A DNA stretch of 64,000 nucleotides from Sphingomonas sp. (GTDB lineage: Bacteria > Pseudomonadota > Alphaproteobacteria > Sphingomonadales > Sphingomonadaceae). Below, in pieces: positions 50,173-58,582 of this stretch; positions within the stretch are counted from its first letter, which is position 1; every line of letters starts with the position of its first letter. The position numbers and the translations under genes were made by a program. The notes under the pieces are model-generated. The model saw only the letters and a list, made by a program, of their open reading frames with translations. It made no database searches and was not told where the DNA came from. Location: positions 62,001-126,000 of the forward strand of contig QFPK01000009.1 of the NCBI GenBank assembly GCA_003248865.1, given 5' to 3'.

Positions 50173-52119
50173 ATGGCGGCCGACGGGGATGGCGGACGCC
50201 AGTTCGACCGCCGCGCCTTCTTCCTGGGGGCCGTTCAGGCGACCGCCGGGGTCGCGCTGATCGGGCGGATGGCGCAACTCTCCATCGCGGAGGCCGACAA
50301 ATACAAGGTCGCTGCCGAGGACAACCGGGTGGCGCTGCACCTGATCCCGCCGCGCCGGGGCTGGATCGTCGACGCGACCGGCGCCGCGCTCGCCACCAAT
50401 CGCCCGGCCTATGCGGTGGAACTGGTGCCCTCCCTCGCCGGGGATTTCGAAGCGGCGCTGGCGCGGATCGCGGCCATCGTGCCGCTGGCCCCCGCCGACC
50501 TGGCCCGCATCCGCGACGATGCGAAGGATCTGCCGCCGTCCGCCGCGCTGATCATCGCCAACGACATCGGCTGGGACGCCTTCGCCGCGCTGAATCTTGA
50601 ACTCGCGGACATGCCGGGGTTGCAGCCTTTGCGCACCTATGTGCGCCATTATCCGGACGGCGAGGCCTTCGCCCATGTGACCGGCTATGTGGGGCGCCCC
50701 ACGGCCGAGCAGTATCGGGAAACGAAAGACCCGCTCTACATGCTGCCCGGCTTCCGAATCGGCAAGGACGGGGTGGAGCGGTCGAAGGACGCCGAGCTGC
50801 GCGGCAAGCCCGGCGCGCGGCGGGTGGAGGTGAATGCGCGCGGCCGCATCATCGCCGAGCTGGACACGCGGCCGGACACGCCGGGCAGCCCCGTGCACCT
50901 GACCATCGACCGGGGGTTGCAGGCCTTCACCGCCGCGCGGGTGGGCAATGAAAGCTGCTCCGTCACGGTGATCGACGTGGTGACGGGGGACATCAAATGC
51001 CTGCTCTCCATGCCGGCATTCGACCCCAATGTGTTTTCCAACCGCATCCCGGCCTCGCTGTGGAAGGATCTGCAGGCGGACGAGAAGAAGCCGCTGCTGA
51101 ACAAGACGTTGCAGGGGCTGTATGTGCCCGGCTCCACCTTCAAGCCCGTGACCGCGCTGGCGGCGCTGGCGAACGGGGTGCTGCCGACGGACCCGGTGCA
51201 CTGCAACGGCAGTTACCGTTATGGCCGGGCGGTGTGGCACTGCCACAAGCGGTCCGGCCACGGCACGGTGGCGATGCGGTCCGGAATCGCGAAAAGCTGT
51301 AACGTCTATTTCTACACCATGGCGCGGCGGGTGGGGGCGCAGGCGGTGGCCGACATGGCGCGCACGCTGGGGTTGGACCACAAGTTCGACATTCCGATGC
51401 CGGTGCAGCGCGCAGGCGACATTCCCGATCCGGCCTGGAAGCAGAAGCGCTTCGGCAAGGAATGGACGGTGGGCGACACGCTGAACATGGCGATCGGCCA
51501 GGGCTATGTGGTGGTGAACCCGCTGCAGCTGGCGGTGATGACGGCGCGCATCGCGACGGGGCGGATGGTGGAGCCGCGCATGCTGGTGGGCCCCCAGCCC
51601 AAGGCCTTCGAGGCGCTGCCCATCCCGCCCGAGTATCTGGACGTGGTGCGCGGCGGCATGGACGATGTGGTGAACGGCCCCGGCGGCACGGCGCGGGGTT
51701 CGATGCTGCGGGTGCCGGGCGTGGCGATGGGCGGCAAGACCGGCACCGCGCAGGTGCGGCGCATTTCCGGCAGCGCGCGTGGCGGGGCGAACGTGCCCTG
51801 GAAATTCCGCGACCATGCGCTGTTCATCGGCTTCGCGCCGGTCGACAATCCGCGCTATGCCATCAGCGTGGTGGTGGAACATGGCATCGGCGGATCGCGG
51901 GCGGCGGCCCCCATCGCGCGCGACGTGCTGACCTACATCTTCGACCAGCCGGCGGCGGAAAAGCAGCTGGCGGGCGTGCTGGAAGCGCGCGACCGGGCCC
52001 GGCGCGCAGCGGAGGAAGCAGCCGCGCGCGCGGAAGCGGCGGCAAGGCTGGCAGCCCAGCAGGCCGCAGCAGGAACGGCGCCCGCCAATCCGGCGCCGGC
52101 TGCGGGAGCGCCGCGATGA
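50173..52119 (+). CDS. mrdA: Penicillin-binding protein 2 (elongation transpeptidase)
   Basis: 648 residues. Short cytoplasmic N-terminus and a weakly hydrophobic helix (FFLGAVQATAGVALIGRMAQ), pedestal domain (PPRRGWIVDATGAALATNRP), then the transpeptidase with the Ser active site in YVPGSTFKPVTALAAL, SxN as KSCN, and KTGT in MGGKTGTAQVRR. YVPGS and GQGYVVVNPLQLA are typical of PBP2. A C-terminal Ala/Arg-rich coiled tail of about 60 residues is unusual in length. Partner of RodA, whose gene overlaps by ATGA. Confidence 0.95.
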   Translation: MAADGDGGRQFDRRAFFLGAVQATAGVALIGRMAQLSIAEADKYKVAAEDNRVALHLIPPRRGWIVDATGAALATNRPAYAVELVPSLAGDFEAALARIAAIVPLAPADLARIRDDAKDLPPSAALIIANDIGWDAFAALNLELADMPGLQPLRTYVRHYPDGEAFAHVTGYVGRPTAEQYRETKDPLYMLPGFRIGKDGVERSKDAELRGKPGARRVEVNARGRIIAELDTRPDTPGSPVHLTIDRGLQAFTAARVGNESCSVTVIDVVTGDIKCLLSMPAFDPNVFSNRIPASLWKDLQADEKKPLLNKTLQGLYVPGSTFKPVTALAALANGVLPTDPVHCNGSYRYGRAVWHCHKRSGHGTVAMRSGIAKSCNVYFYTMARRVGAQAVADMARTLGLDHKFDIPMPVQRAGDIPDPAWKQKRFGKEWTVGDTLNMAIGQGYVVVNPLQLAVMTARIATGRMVEPRMLVGPQPKAFEALPIPPEYLDVVRGGMDDVVNGPGGTARGSMLRVPGVAMGGKTGTAQVRRISGSARGGANVPWKFRDHALFIGFAPVDNPRYAISVVVEHGIGGSRAAAPIARDVLTYIFDQPAAEKQLAGVLEARDRARRAAEEAAARAEAAARLAAQQAAAGTAPANPAPAAGAPR

Positions 52120-53231
52120 TCATGGGCCTGCTGAATTCCCGCTGGCCGCAGCGCATCCTGCAACTGCCCTGGCGGATCATCTTTCTGGTGGCCGGCATCG
52201 GTACCTTCGCGGTGGTGGTGCTCTATTCGGCGGCCGGGGGCAGCATGCAGCCCTGGGCGCTGAACCATGCCGTGCGCCTCAGCCTGTTCATGGGGCTGGC
52301 CATCGTGCTGGCGCAGGTGCCGCTGGGGTTCTGGCTGAAGATCGCCTACCCGCTCTATGCCGTGGTGCTCGTCGCCCTGATCGGGGTGGAAGTGGTGGGC
52401 GGCATCGCGGGCGGCTCCCAACGCTGGCTGGACCTGGGCTTCATCCGCCTGCAGCCCTCGGAATTCATGAAAATCGCCATCGTGATCGCGCTGGCGCGAT
52501 TCTATCATTTCCTGCCGCGCGGTTACCCTTCGAAGCTGGCGGGTATCTGGCCGCCGCTGGCGATGATCGGCGTGCCCGCGGCGCTGGTGATGCTGCAACC
52601 CGATCTGGGCACCGCGCTGATGATCGTGGCGGGTGGCATGACGATGATGTTCCTGGGCGGCCTGCCACTGAAATGGTTCGTGATCCCCGGCGTCGCGGGT
52701 ATTGCCTCGCTGCCGCTCCTCTACAACATGCTGCATGATTACCAGCAGCGGCGGGTGCTGATCTTCCTGGACCCGTCCGCCGATCCGCTGGGGGCGGGAT
52801 ATCACATCACCCAGTCCAAGATCGCGATCGGGTCGGGCGGCATCTTCGGCAAGGGCTTCATGGAAGGATCGCAGAGCCATCTGCAGTATCTGCCGGAACA
52901 GCACACCGACTTTGTGTTCGCGACCATGGCCGAGGAATGGGGATTGATGGGCGGCGCGCTGCTGCTGATCGCCTATGGGCTGGTGCTGAACTGGGGCATC
53001 CGCACGGGGATTTCGGCGCGCACGCAGTTCGCCCGGATGCTGGCGGTGGGGCTGTCGATGACGATCTTCTTCTATGTGCTGATCAACAGCATGATGGTGA
53101 TGGGGCTGGCGCCGGTGGTGGGCATTCCCTTCCCGCTGGTCAGCTATGGCGGCAGCGCGGCGCTGACGGTGATGATCGCGCTGGGCATCCTGATGGGCGT
53201 GTACCGCCAGCGCGAACTGGAACATATCTGA
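52116..53231 (+). CDS. rodA: SEDS peptidoglycan glycosyltransferase RodA
   Basis: 371 residues from ATG 52116 in the ATGA overlap; the longer open frame to the left re-reads mrdA. Ten membrane helices. SEDS signatures: GGSQRWLDLGFIRLQPSEFM (extracellular loop plus QPSE), LQPDLGTALMIVAGG with the essential Asp, HTDFVFATMAEEWGLMGG, and the final PFPLVSYGGSAALTVMIALG. Polymerises lipid II glycan strands with PBP2. Last gene of the rod operon. Confidence 0.96.
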   Translation: MIMGLLNSRWPQRILQLPWRIIFLVAGIGTFAVVVLYSAAGGSMQPWALNHAVRLSLFMGLAIVLAQVPLGFWLKIAYPLYAVVLVALIGVEVVGGIAGGSQRWLDLGFIRLQPSEFMKIAIVIALARFYHFLPRGYPSKLAGIWPPLAMIGVPAALVMLQPDLGTALMIVAGGMTMMFLGGLPLKWFVIPGVAGIASLPLLYNMLHDYQQRRVLIFLDPSADPLGAGYHITQSKIAIGSGGIFGKGFMEGSQSHLQYLPEQHTDFVFATMAEEWGLMGGALLLIAYGLVLNWGIRTGISARTQFARMLAVGLSMTIFFYVLINSMMVMGLAPVVGIPFPLVSYGGSAALTVMIALGILMGVYRQRELEHI

Positions 53232-53344
53232 CGGCGGCGCCCAAGAATCGGCTGGACAAGCCGGGTTTCCCTTTGTAAACGCCCGCCTCCCACGGGGCGC
53301 ATGCCTCGGCAGGGCTGTGGGGCAAGCCCCGCAAGATGGTGCAT

Positions 53345-53420
<76 letters not shown>

Positions 53421-53652
53421 TTCTCCGCCAGCAATAACAAATTATGAATATGATCGGCGCCAGGTCCCGCACATCCCTCGCAAGAGTCATGCAAAGGGCA
53501 TTGTAAGAGTGCGGGATTGATTTCTGGCTACGCCTATAATGGTTCGATTCGACGAATTTGAATATCGCGCTTGCCGCCTTGGATTGAACGTGTCGGGGCG
53601 CTAGCGTAAATGCGATGAAACTCGTTGATTTCCTGCACGCCCCGTCTGGCAC

Positions 53653-55713
53653 ATGAGCGAAGTACAAGCCGAAACTCCCCTTTTCGCCCGGCGTCAGGGT
53701 CTTGCGGTTGTGCGCACCGTGTTCCGAGGGCGGCCACGCTATATCGTGTCAGATGTGCCCGGCGGTCGACATCTGGCGCTGGCGCCGCGCCCCTATGCGC
53801 TGCTCAGCCGGCTGGATGGGTACAGCGCGTTGGAAACCGTGCTGGCGGAGCTGGGCATGGCCAACGCGGAAGCCGACATCCTGCTGAAGCGGCTGCTGGC
53901 AGCCGGGCTGATCAGCGCCCCGGGCTTCCAGACGGATATGGCCGCCCCTGCCCAGCCCATCGAGGGCAAGGCGCTGTTCGTCCGCCGGGAACTGGTGGAG
54001 CTGGCCCCCTTCCTGCCGACTGTGGACCGGGTGATGGGCTGGCTGTTCCGGCCCGCCGCCGCGCTGCTGTGGGCTGTGCTGGCCGTCACCGCGCTGCTGC
54101 TGTTCGTGGCCGACGATGGCCGGTCCGACGTGATGGCGTGGGTGGGGCAGTTCGATGCCGGGCAGGCGCTGCTTCTGTATCTGATCTTCGTGGCGCTGAA
54201 GATGCTGCACGAACTGGGCCATGCCGTGGCGCTTTGGCGGATGGCGGCGGCGGAAGGGTTGCCGGTGCAATCGATCCGCGCCGGGATCGCGGTGATGCTG
54301 GTGATGCCCTTCCCCTTCACCAACGTCACCAGCGCCTGGCGGCTGCAATCAAAATGGCGGCGCGCCGTGGTCGGCGTGGCGGGCATGTATGTGGAAACAT
54401 GGGTGGCGATCCTGGCCATCCTGCTGTGGTCTGTCAGCGACGATCCGCTGCTGCGCAGCGCGGCAATCCAGGTGGCGACTGTGGCTGCCGTCACCACCCT
54501 GCTGTTCAACCTGAACCCGTTCGGGCGGATGGACGGCTATTATGTCGCGTCGGACCTGATGGAGCGGCCGAACATGATGCAGCGCGCCTCTGCCGCTGCG
54601 ATGGCGTTTACTGCCCGGCTGTTCCGGGTTCGCCCTCTGGCGGAGCTTCCCCGTCCGGAGCCCTGGCTGCTGGCCTATTGGGCGGGGATGCTCGCCTATC
54701 GGCTGCTGGTCTTCACCGGGCTGGTCTGGCTGGCGCACAAGGTTTCGCCCTGGGCCGCCCTGCTGATCCTTGCGGTTGCGGTGTCGCTGCTGGTCGTGCG
54801 CCCGGGCGTCGCGACCGGGCGGCGACTGATCGCGATGGCCGCCGATCCGTTGCTGGTGCGTCGCCGCCTGCTGCTGTTTGCGGGCGGCGTGGCCGCGCTG
54901 CTGTTGCTGGTGCCGGTGCCCGCGGGCGTGTCGGCCGTGGGCGTGGTGGAGGCGAAGGACGCGCGCTTCATCTATCCGCCGCGCGACGTGCGCGTTGCCG
55001 AAGTGTCCGCGCCCGGCGCCACCGGCGGCGCGGCGTTGCGGCTGGAATCGCCGGACCTTGCCGACGCCCAGCGTCAGGCGGACATCCGCGCGGCCGAGGC
55101 CATGACGCGATGGCGGCAGGCTGTGAGCCTGGGCGAGGAAGGTGCACAGGCGGCTGCGGAAACGGCTGCGGGCCAGCAGGCGATTTCCGCCACGCTGGCG
55201 CAGGAAGAAGCGATGTTGCAGCTGCCGGCTGCCACCGGATGGGATCCGCTGGATGCCGCCGATTATGCCGGAAGCTGGGTGGCGCCCAATCCGCGTCAGC
55301 CGCTCGCCGTGGTGCTGCCCGGCAAGGGCTGGCGGCTGCACGCGCTCGTCACCGAGGCGGAGGCTGACCGGCTTCGCGGCGGCGACGGCATTGCAACCGT
55401 CCGCATCGCCGGACGGCCCGACCTGCGCTTTCAGGCCCGGATCGAGCGAATCGCGGACAATGCCACGCTCCAACTTCCGGCCGAGGCGCTGGGCAAGCCC
55501 GCCGGGGGTTCGCTGACGGTCGATCCGGCCGATCCCGCCGGGCGGCGGCTGTTGAACCCCATGGTGGATATCTGGCTGCTGCCGGACGCGGGCGCCCCTG
55601 CCCTGCGGCACGGCCAGCGGCTGGACCTCCGGCTGGGGTCCCCGGCGCGTCCGCTCGCCTGGCAGGCCGTGACGGCTGCTATTCCGCTGCTCGACCCGCG
55701 CGCGGCGCGCTGA
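53653..55713 (+). CDS. M50-type membrane metalloprotease fused to adaptor-like C-terminus
   Basis: 686 residues in four parts. An N-terminal winged-helix segment (HLALAPRPYALLSRLDGYSA ... LLKRLLAAGLIS, about residues 35-90) resembles PqqD-like peptide-binding domains. The M50 site-2-protease core follows, with zinc motif HELGH at residues 186-190 and the second Asp motif in NLNPFGRMDGYY (Asp about 294). After membrane segments to about residue 430 comes a periplasmic region resembling an HlyD/biotinyl-lipoyl domain (GVSAVGVVEAKDARFIYPPR). Relatives (COG1994/YydH-like) accompany HlyD adaptors in peptide or protein export clusters. The substrate is not known. The 232 bp between the tRNA and this gene contain no other feature. 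Confidence 0.82.
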   Translation: MSEVQAETPLFARRQGLAVVRTVFRGRPRYIVSDVPGGRHLALAPRPYALLSRLDGYSALETVLAELGMANAEADILLKRLLAAGLISAPGFQTDMAAPAQPIEGKALFVRRELVELAPFLPTVDRVMGWLFRPAAALLWAVLAVTALLLFVADDGRSDVMAWVGQFDAGQALLLYLIFVALKMLHELGHAVALWRMAAAEGLPVQSIRAGIAVMLVMPFPFTNVTSAWRLQSKWRRAVVGVAGMYVETWVAILAILLWSVSDDPLLRSAAIQVATVAAVTTLLFNLNPFGRMDGYYVASDLMERPNMMQRASAAAMAFTARLFRVRPLAELPRPEPWLLAYWAGMLAYRLLVFTGLVWLAHKVSPWAALLILAVAVSLLVVRPGVATGRRLIAMAADPLLVRRRLLLFAGGVAALLLLVPVPAGVSAVGVVEAKDARFIYPPRDVRVAEVSAPGATGGAALRLESPDLADAQRQADIRAAEAMTRWRQAVSLGEEGAQAAAETAAGQQAISATLAQEEAMLQLPAATGWDPLDAADYAGSWVAPNPRQPLAVVLPGKGWRLHALVTEAEADRLRGGDGIATVRIAGRPDLRFQARIERIADNATLQLPAEALGKPAGGSLTVDPADPAGRRLLNPMVDIWLLPDAGAPALRHGQRLDLRLGSPARPLAWQAVTAAIPLLDPRAAR

Positions 55714-55768
55714 TCGGTCACCGCGAACGGCTATTGTCCTGACCGGGCAAACGCATAGAAGGGCCGCC

Positions 55769-56635
55769 ATGCGCACTCCTGTCGTTTTTGCCCGCCTGCT
55801 TGGCGTGGCCCTGTTGATACCCGCTGCGGCTGTCGCACAGACCGCTCCTCGCCCGGTTGCCCCGGCGAAGCCCGCCGCCCGCCCGGCCGCGGAGCCCCGC
55901 GCGACCGCGATCTTCATGGCCGAGCAGATGGTGGCACTGCGCGCGGCGACCGACGGGCGCGTCGTTTCCGTCGGCGCGCAGGAAGGCGGCACCGTCCGCA
56001 AGGGCGCGGTTCTGGTGCAGCTGGACGATCGGGAACAGCGCGCGCGCGTCGCGCTGGCGGCGAAGGCCGCCGGATCCAGCGCCGACAGCAAGGCCGCCGA
56101 TGTCAGGCGCCAAGAGGCACAGGCGCGGCTGGCCGGAACGCAGAAGGCGGCAGCCAAGGGCGCCGCGACCGACTGGGAACTGCGGCAGGCCCGCGCTGCC
56201 GCCGATCAGGCCGCGCTGGAAAGCCGCGCCGCGCAGGACCGGCAGGGGGTGGAAGGCCAGCGCCTCTCTCTGGAGCGGGTGATGCTGGAGAATTATGTCG
56301 CCCGCGCGCCCTTCGACGGCAAGGTGACGCGGATCGGCGCCCGGCCCGGCATGTCGGTGCGCAAATCCGACGTTCTGGCGACGGTCGTGAACCTGGGCAC
56401 CCTGCGCGGCGAGACCTTTGTGCCGGTCGCGCGCTACTCCAGCCTGAAGCCGGGCGCTTCCTATCCGGTGATCTTCCCAGCACCCTTTTCCAAAACGCTG
56501 CCCGCGAAGCTGGTCTATCTCGATCCGGTGATCGAGGGTGGGCAGGTGCGCGCGGTGTTCCGGCTGCCGAACCCGGGCGAAGCCCTGCCGTCCGGCCTGC
56601 AAGGCACGGTGGTGCTGAAACCGATCGCCCCATGA
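55769..56635 (+). CDS. HlyD-type periplasmic adaptor
   Basis: 288 residues. Signal peptide ending VAQ (LLGVALLIPAAAVAQ). Membrane-fusion-protein layout: first lipoyl half (VVSVGAQEGGTVRKGAVLVQ), a helical hairpin of about 80 residues rich in Ala/Arg/Gln, second half ARAPFDGKVTRIGARPGMSV, then a beta-barrel domain (ATVVNLGTLRGETFVPVARY). Unlike most HlyD proteins it is fully periplasmic after cleavage. Overlaps the next gene by ATGA. Confidence 0.85.
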   Translation: MRTPVVFARLLGVALLIPAAAVAQTAPRPVAPAKPAARPAAEPRATAIFMAEQMVALRAATDGRVVSVGAQEGGTVRKGAVLVQLDDREQRARVALAAKAAGSSADSKAADVRRQEAQARLAGTQKAAAKGAATDWELRQARAAADQAALESRAAQDRQGVEGQRLSLERVMLENYVARAPFDGKVTRIGARPGMSVRKSDVLATVVNLGTLRGETFVPVARYSSLKPGASYPVIFPAPFSKTLPAKLVYLDPVIEGGQVRAVFRLPNPGEALPSGLQGTVVLKPIAP

Positions 56636-58296
56636 GTCGCCTTAGGCAGGCGCTCGACGCGCTGGCGGCGGACGGGCCGGACAGGCAGCGGAAACTCGTA
56701 GAGTTCCAGTCGCAGCTGTTGAACAGCGAAGCGCATCTGGTGGCGACCGTCGCGCCGGACGGATCGGTGCTGCCGCCCGCGCTGGAAGGGCAAGCCGCCG
56801 TGCTGGCCCGCGCGGCCGCGCGCGATGGCGTGGTCGTGGAGGGGCGCGGGGCCGCCTGCCTGCTCGGCCCGGCGCCGGACGGCGGAGTGGAGGTCGCCGT
56901 CCACCGGCTGGCGCAGGACGGGCCGCTGGCGCAGGCGCTGGCGCGGGAACGGCTGGAGCTGCTGCGCGCGCTGATGGCCGCCCATGTGGCAGGCGCCGAC
57001 CCCGCACTGGAAGCGCTGCTGCTGGAAACGGCCGCGACCGACTGGACCGACGAGGCCCTGCATCAGCTCGCCGGCCGTGCCGCCGCGCTGGTGGGCGCCC
57101 CCCGGCTGGCGCTGGCGATGCTGCGCGGTCTGCGCGTCGTCCGCGTCGCCGACAGCCAGTCGGCGCGACTGTCGTCTGAAGCGCGGCGATTGCTGGAACT
57201 GGCCGCCGGTGAGGTGGCCGATGGCGCGGCCGATCCCGCCACCACCGGCACTTCGGGTTTCACGGGGCTGGAACGGCTGGGAGACGGTGCCGCGCTGCGC
57301 GCAACCGCGAGCCTGTCGCCCGCCGGGGATGGTCTCGTCCTCCTCAGCTGGCCTCCCGGCGACGGCGCAGCGGCGGCTGCCTTCGCGCGCCGGGCGGCGC
57401 CGATGGCCGTCGCGCGGCTGTATCGCCCCAGCCTGTCCGACCGCTTCGACCGATTGGTTGCCGCAGCACCCTGGCCGCAATCGGTCCCGGTGGCCAACCG
57501 CCCCCGCCTCGCCCGGCGCGGCCTCGCGGCCGCCCTGCTTCTGGCGCTGCTGCTGCCGCTGCCCGACCGCGTGCAGGCCCCGCTGCTGATCGAGCCGCTG
57601 ACGCGCCGGGTCGTCACCGCGCCCATCACCGCGCGCATCGATGACGTCAGCGCCGACCCCGGCGATCAGGTGGAGGCCGGCGCGCTTCTGGTGCGGTTCG
57701 ATTCCACCCAGATCGAGCGCGACCGCGAGGAAGCCGCCGCCGCGCTGCAGGCCGCCAGCACGCAGGCCGCCGTGGCCCGCGCCGACGGCGATGTGGAAGC
57801 CGAGCGGCTCGCCCAGCTGAAGGCAGCCCAGCTTTCCGGCCAGGTGACTCTGCTGGAGCTGCGGCTGGCGGAAACCGAAGTGCGCGCGCCCATCGCCGGA
57901 ACCGTCGCCGGGGAAGACCTGCGCCGCCGCGTGGGCGCCACCATGACACGCGGCGACACGCTGTTCAGCATCGCCGCGCCGGGCGGCTACCGCGCGGAAC
58001 TGCTGGTCGGCGACAGCGACATCTCCCGCGTGAAGCCCGGCGCCGCCGTCTCGATGCGGCTCGCCTCGCGCCCGCTCTCCCGCGTGCGCGGCACCGTCTC
58101 CCGCATCTACCCGCTCGCCGAAGTGGCGGACGGGCGGAATATCTTCCGAACCCTCGTCACCATCGACAAGGAAGATGCCCGTGACCTGCGCGCCGGGATG
58201 TCCGGCACAGGCTCCATCACCGGGGGCTGGGCGCCGCTGGGGTGGCAATTGCTGCGGCCTGCGGTGCGGTGGGTGCGGCTGAAGTTGTGGGTTTAG
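56632..58296 (+). CDS. HlyD-family adaptor with GAF-like cytoplasmic domain
   Basis: 554 residues. The first ~290 form a cytoplasmic, helical, GAF-like region (LVEFQSQLLNSEAHLVATVA; LERLGDGAALRATASLSPAG). One membrane helix (ARRGLAAALLLALLLPLPDR) leads to an HlyD part: RRVVTAPITARIDDVSADPG, RFDSTQIERDREEAAAALQA (coiled hairpin), VRAPIAGTVAGEDLRRRVGA and the barrel GYRAELLVGDSDISRVKPGA. The cytoplasmic domain is an uncommon addition and may sense or recruit a substrate (inference). Last gene of the operon; repeat copy D begins at once after its stop. Confidence 0.82.
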   Translation: MSRLRQALDALAADGPDRQRKLVEFQSQLLNSEAHLVATVAPDGSVLPPALEGQAAVLARAAARDGVVVEGRGAACLLGPAPDGGVEVAVHRLAQDGPLAQALARERLELLRALMAAHVAGADPALEALLLETAATDWTDEALHQLAGRAAALVGAPRLALAMLRGLRVVRVADSQSARLSSEARRLLELAAGEVADGAADPATTGTSGFTGLERLGDGAALRATASLSPAGDGLVLLSWPPGDGAAAAAFARRAAPMAVARLYRPSLSDRFDRLVAAAPWPQSVPVANRPRLARRGLAAALLLALLLPLPDRVQAPLLIEPLTRRVVTAPITARIDDVSADPGDQVEAGALLVRFDSTQIERDREEAAAALQAASTQAAVARADGDVEAERLAQLKAAQLSGQVTLLELRLAETEVRAPIAGTVAGEDLRRRVGATMTRGDTLFSIAAPGGYRAELLVGDSDISRVKPGAAVSMRLASRPLSRVRGTVSRIYPLAEVADGRNIFRTLVTIDKEDARDLRAGMSGTGSITGGWAPLGWQLLRPAVRWVRLKLWV

Positions 58297-58304
58297 ACCG
58301 GAGG

Positions 58305-58566
58305 GTTTTTGCCTCCGGCGGGCAGGGAAATGATTTCCCTGCACCCTCTACATTGGGGTCGCTCGCTACTCTGAAGTCGCGTGTGTGACGTCGGTTTGAT
58401 TGCCTGCGGCGCTGGAATGCGCTGGCGCCGCAGGCAATCAACCCCAACCCTTGCGTCAAGCTCTGCGCCTGCCCCTCCAACCCCTCCCAGGAACTGATTT
58501 TGGGGGGGTGCAGGGGTGTCACACCCCTGCCGGGTGGCGGGCAGAGCCCACCCCGCCGGAGGCAAA
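58305..58566 (+). repeat. Intergenic multi-hairpin repeat, copy D, with terminal inverted repeats
   Basis: Full element between convergent genes. Hairpin 1 at 58322-58342; hairpin 2 with extended arms GATTGCCTGCGGCGC / GCGCCGCAGGCAATC; a different central spacer; hairpin 3 as GCAGGGGTGT / ACACCCCTGC; hairpin 4 as GGGTGG..GGGCAGAGCCCACCC. Its ends are a perfect 15-bp inverted pair, TTTGCCTCCGGCGGG (58308-58322) and CCCGCCGGAGGCAAA (58552-58566), seen in this copy only. It may also serve as terminator for both neighbours. Confidence 0.87.
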
Positions 58567-58582
58567 GCGAAAAACCCCGCCC

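Noticed and set aside
51462..52115. Upstream extension of the rodA frame
   Set aside because: It is out-of-frame reading of mrdA; the RodA N-terminus begins at 52116 in the ATGA overlap.
53535..53540. TATAAT before the M50 gene as a sigma-70 promoter
   Set aside because: The nearest TTGATT is only 12 bp upstream and the hexamer at 17 bp is a poor -35 box; not enough for a promoter call.
53421..53652. Attachment site duplicate of the tRNA-Lys 3' end
   Set aside because: No second copy of the T-arm/acceptor sequence was found in the window and no integrase is present.
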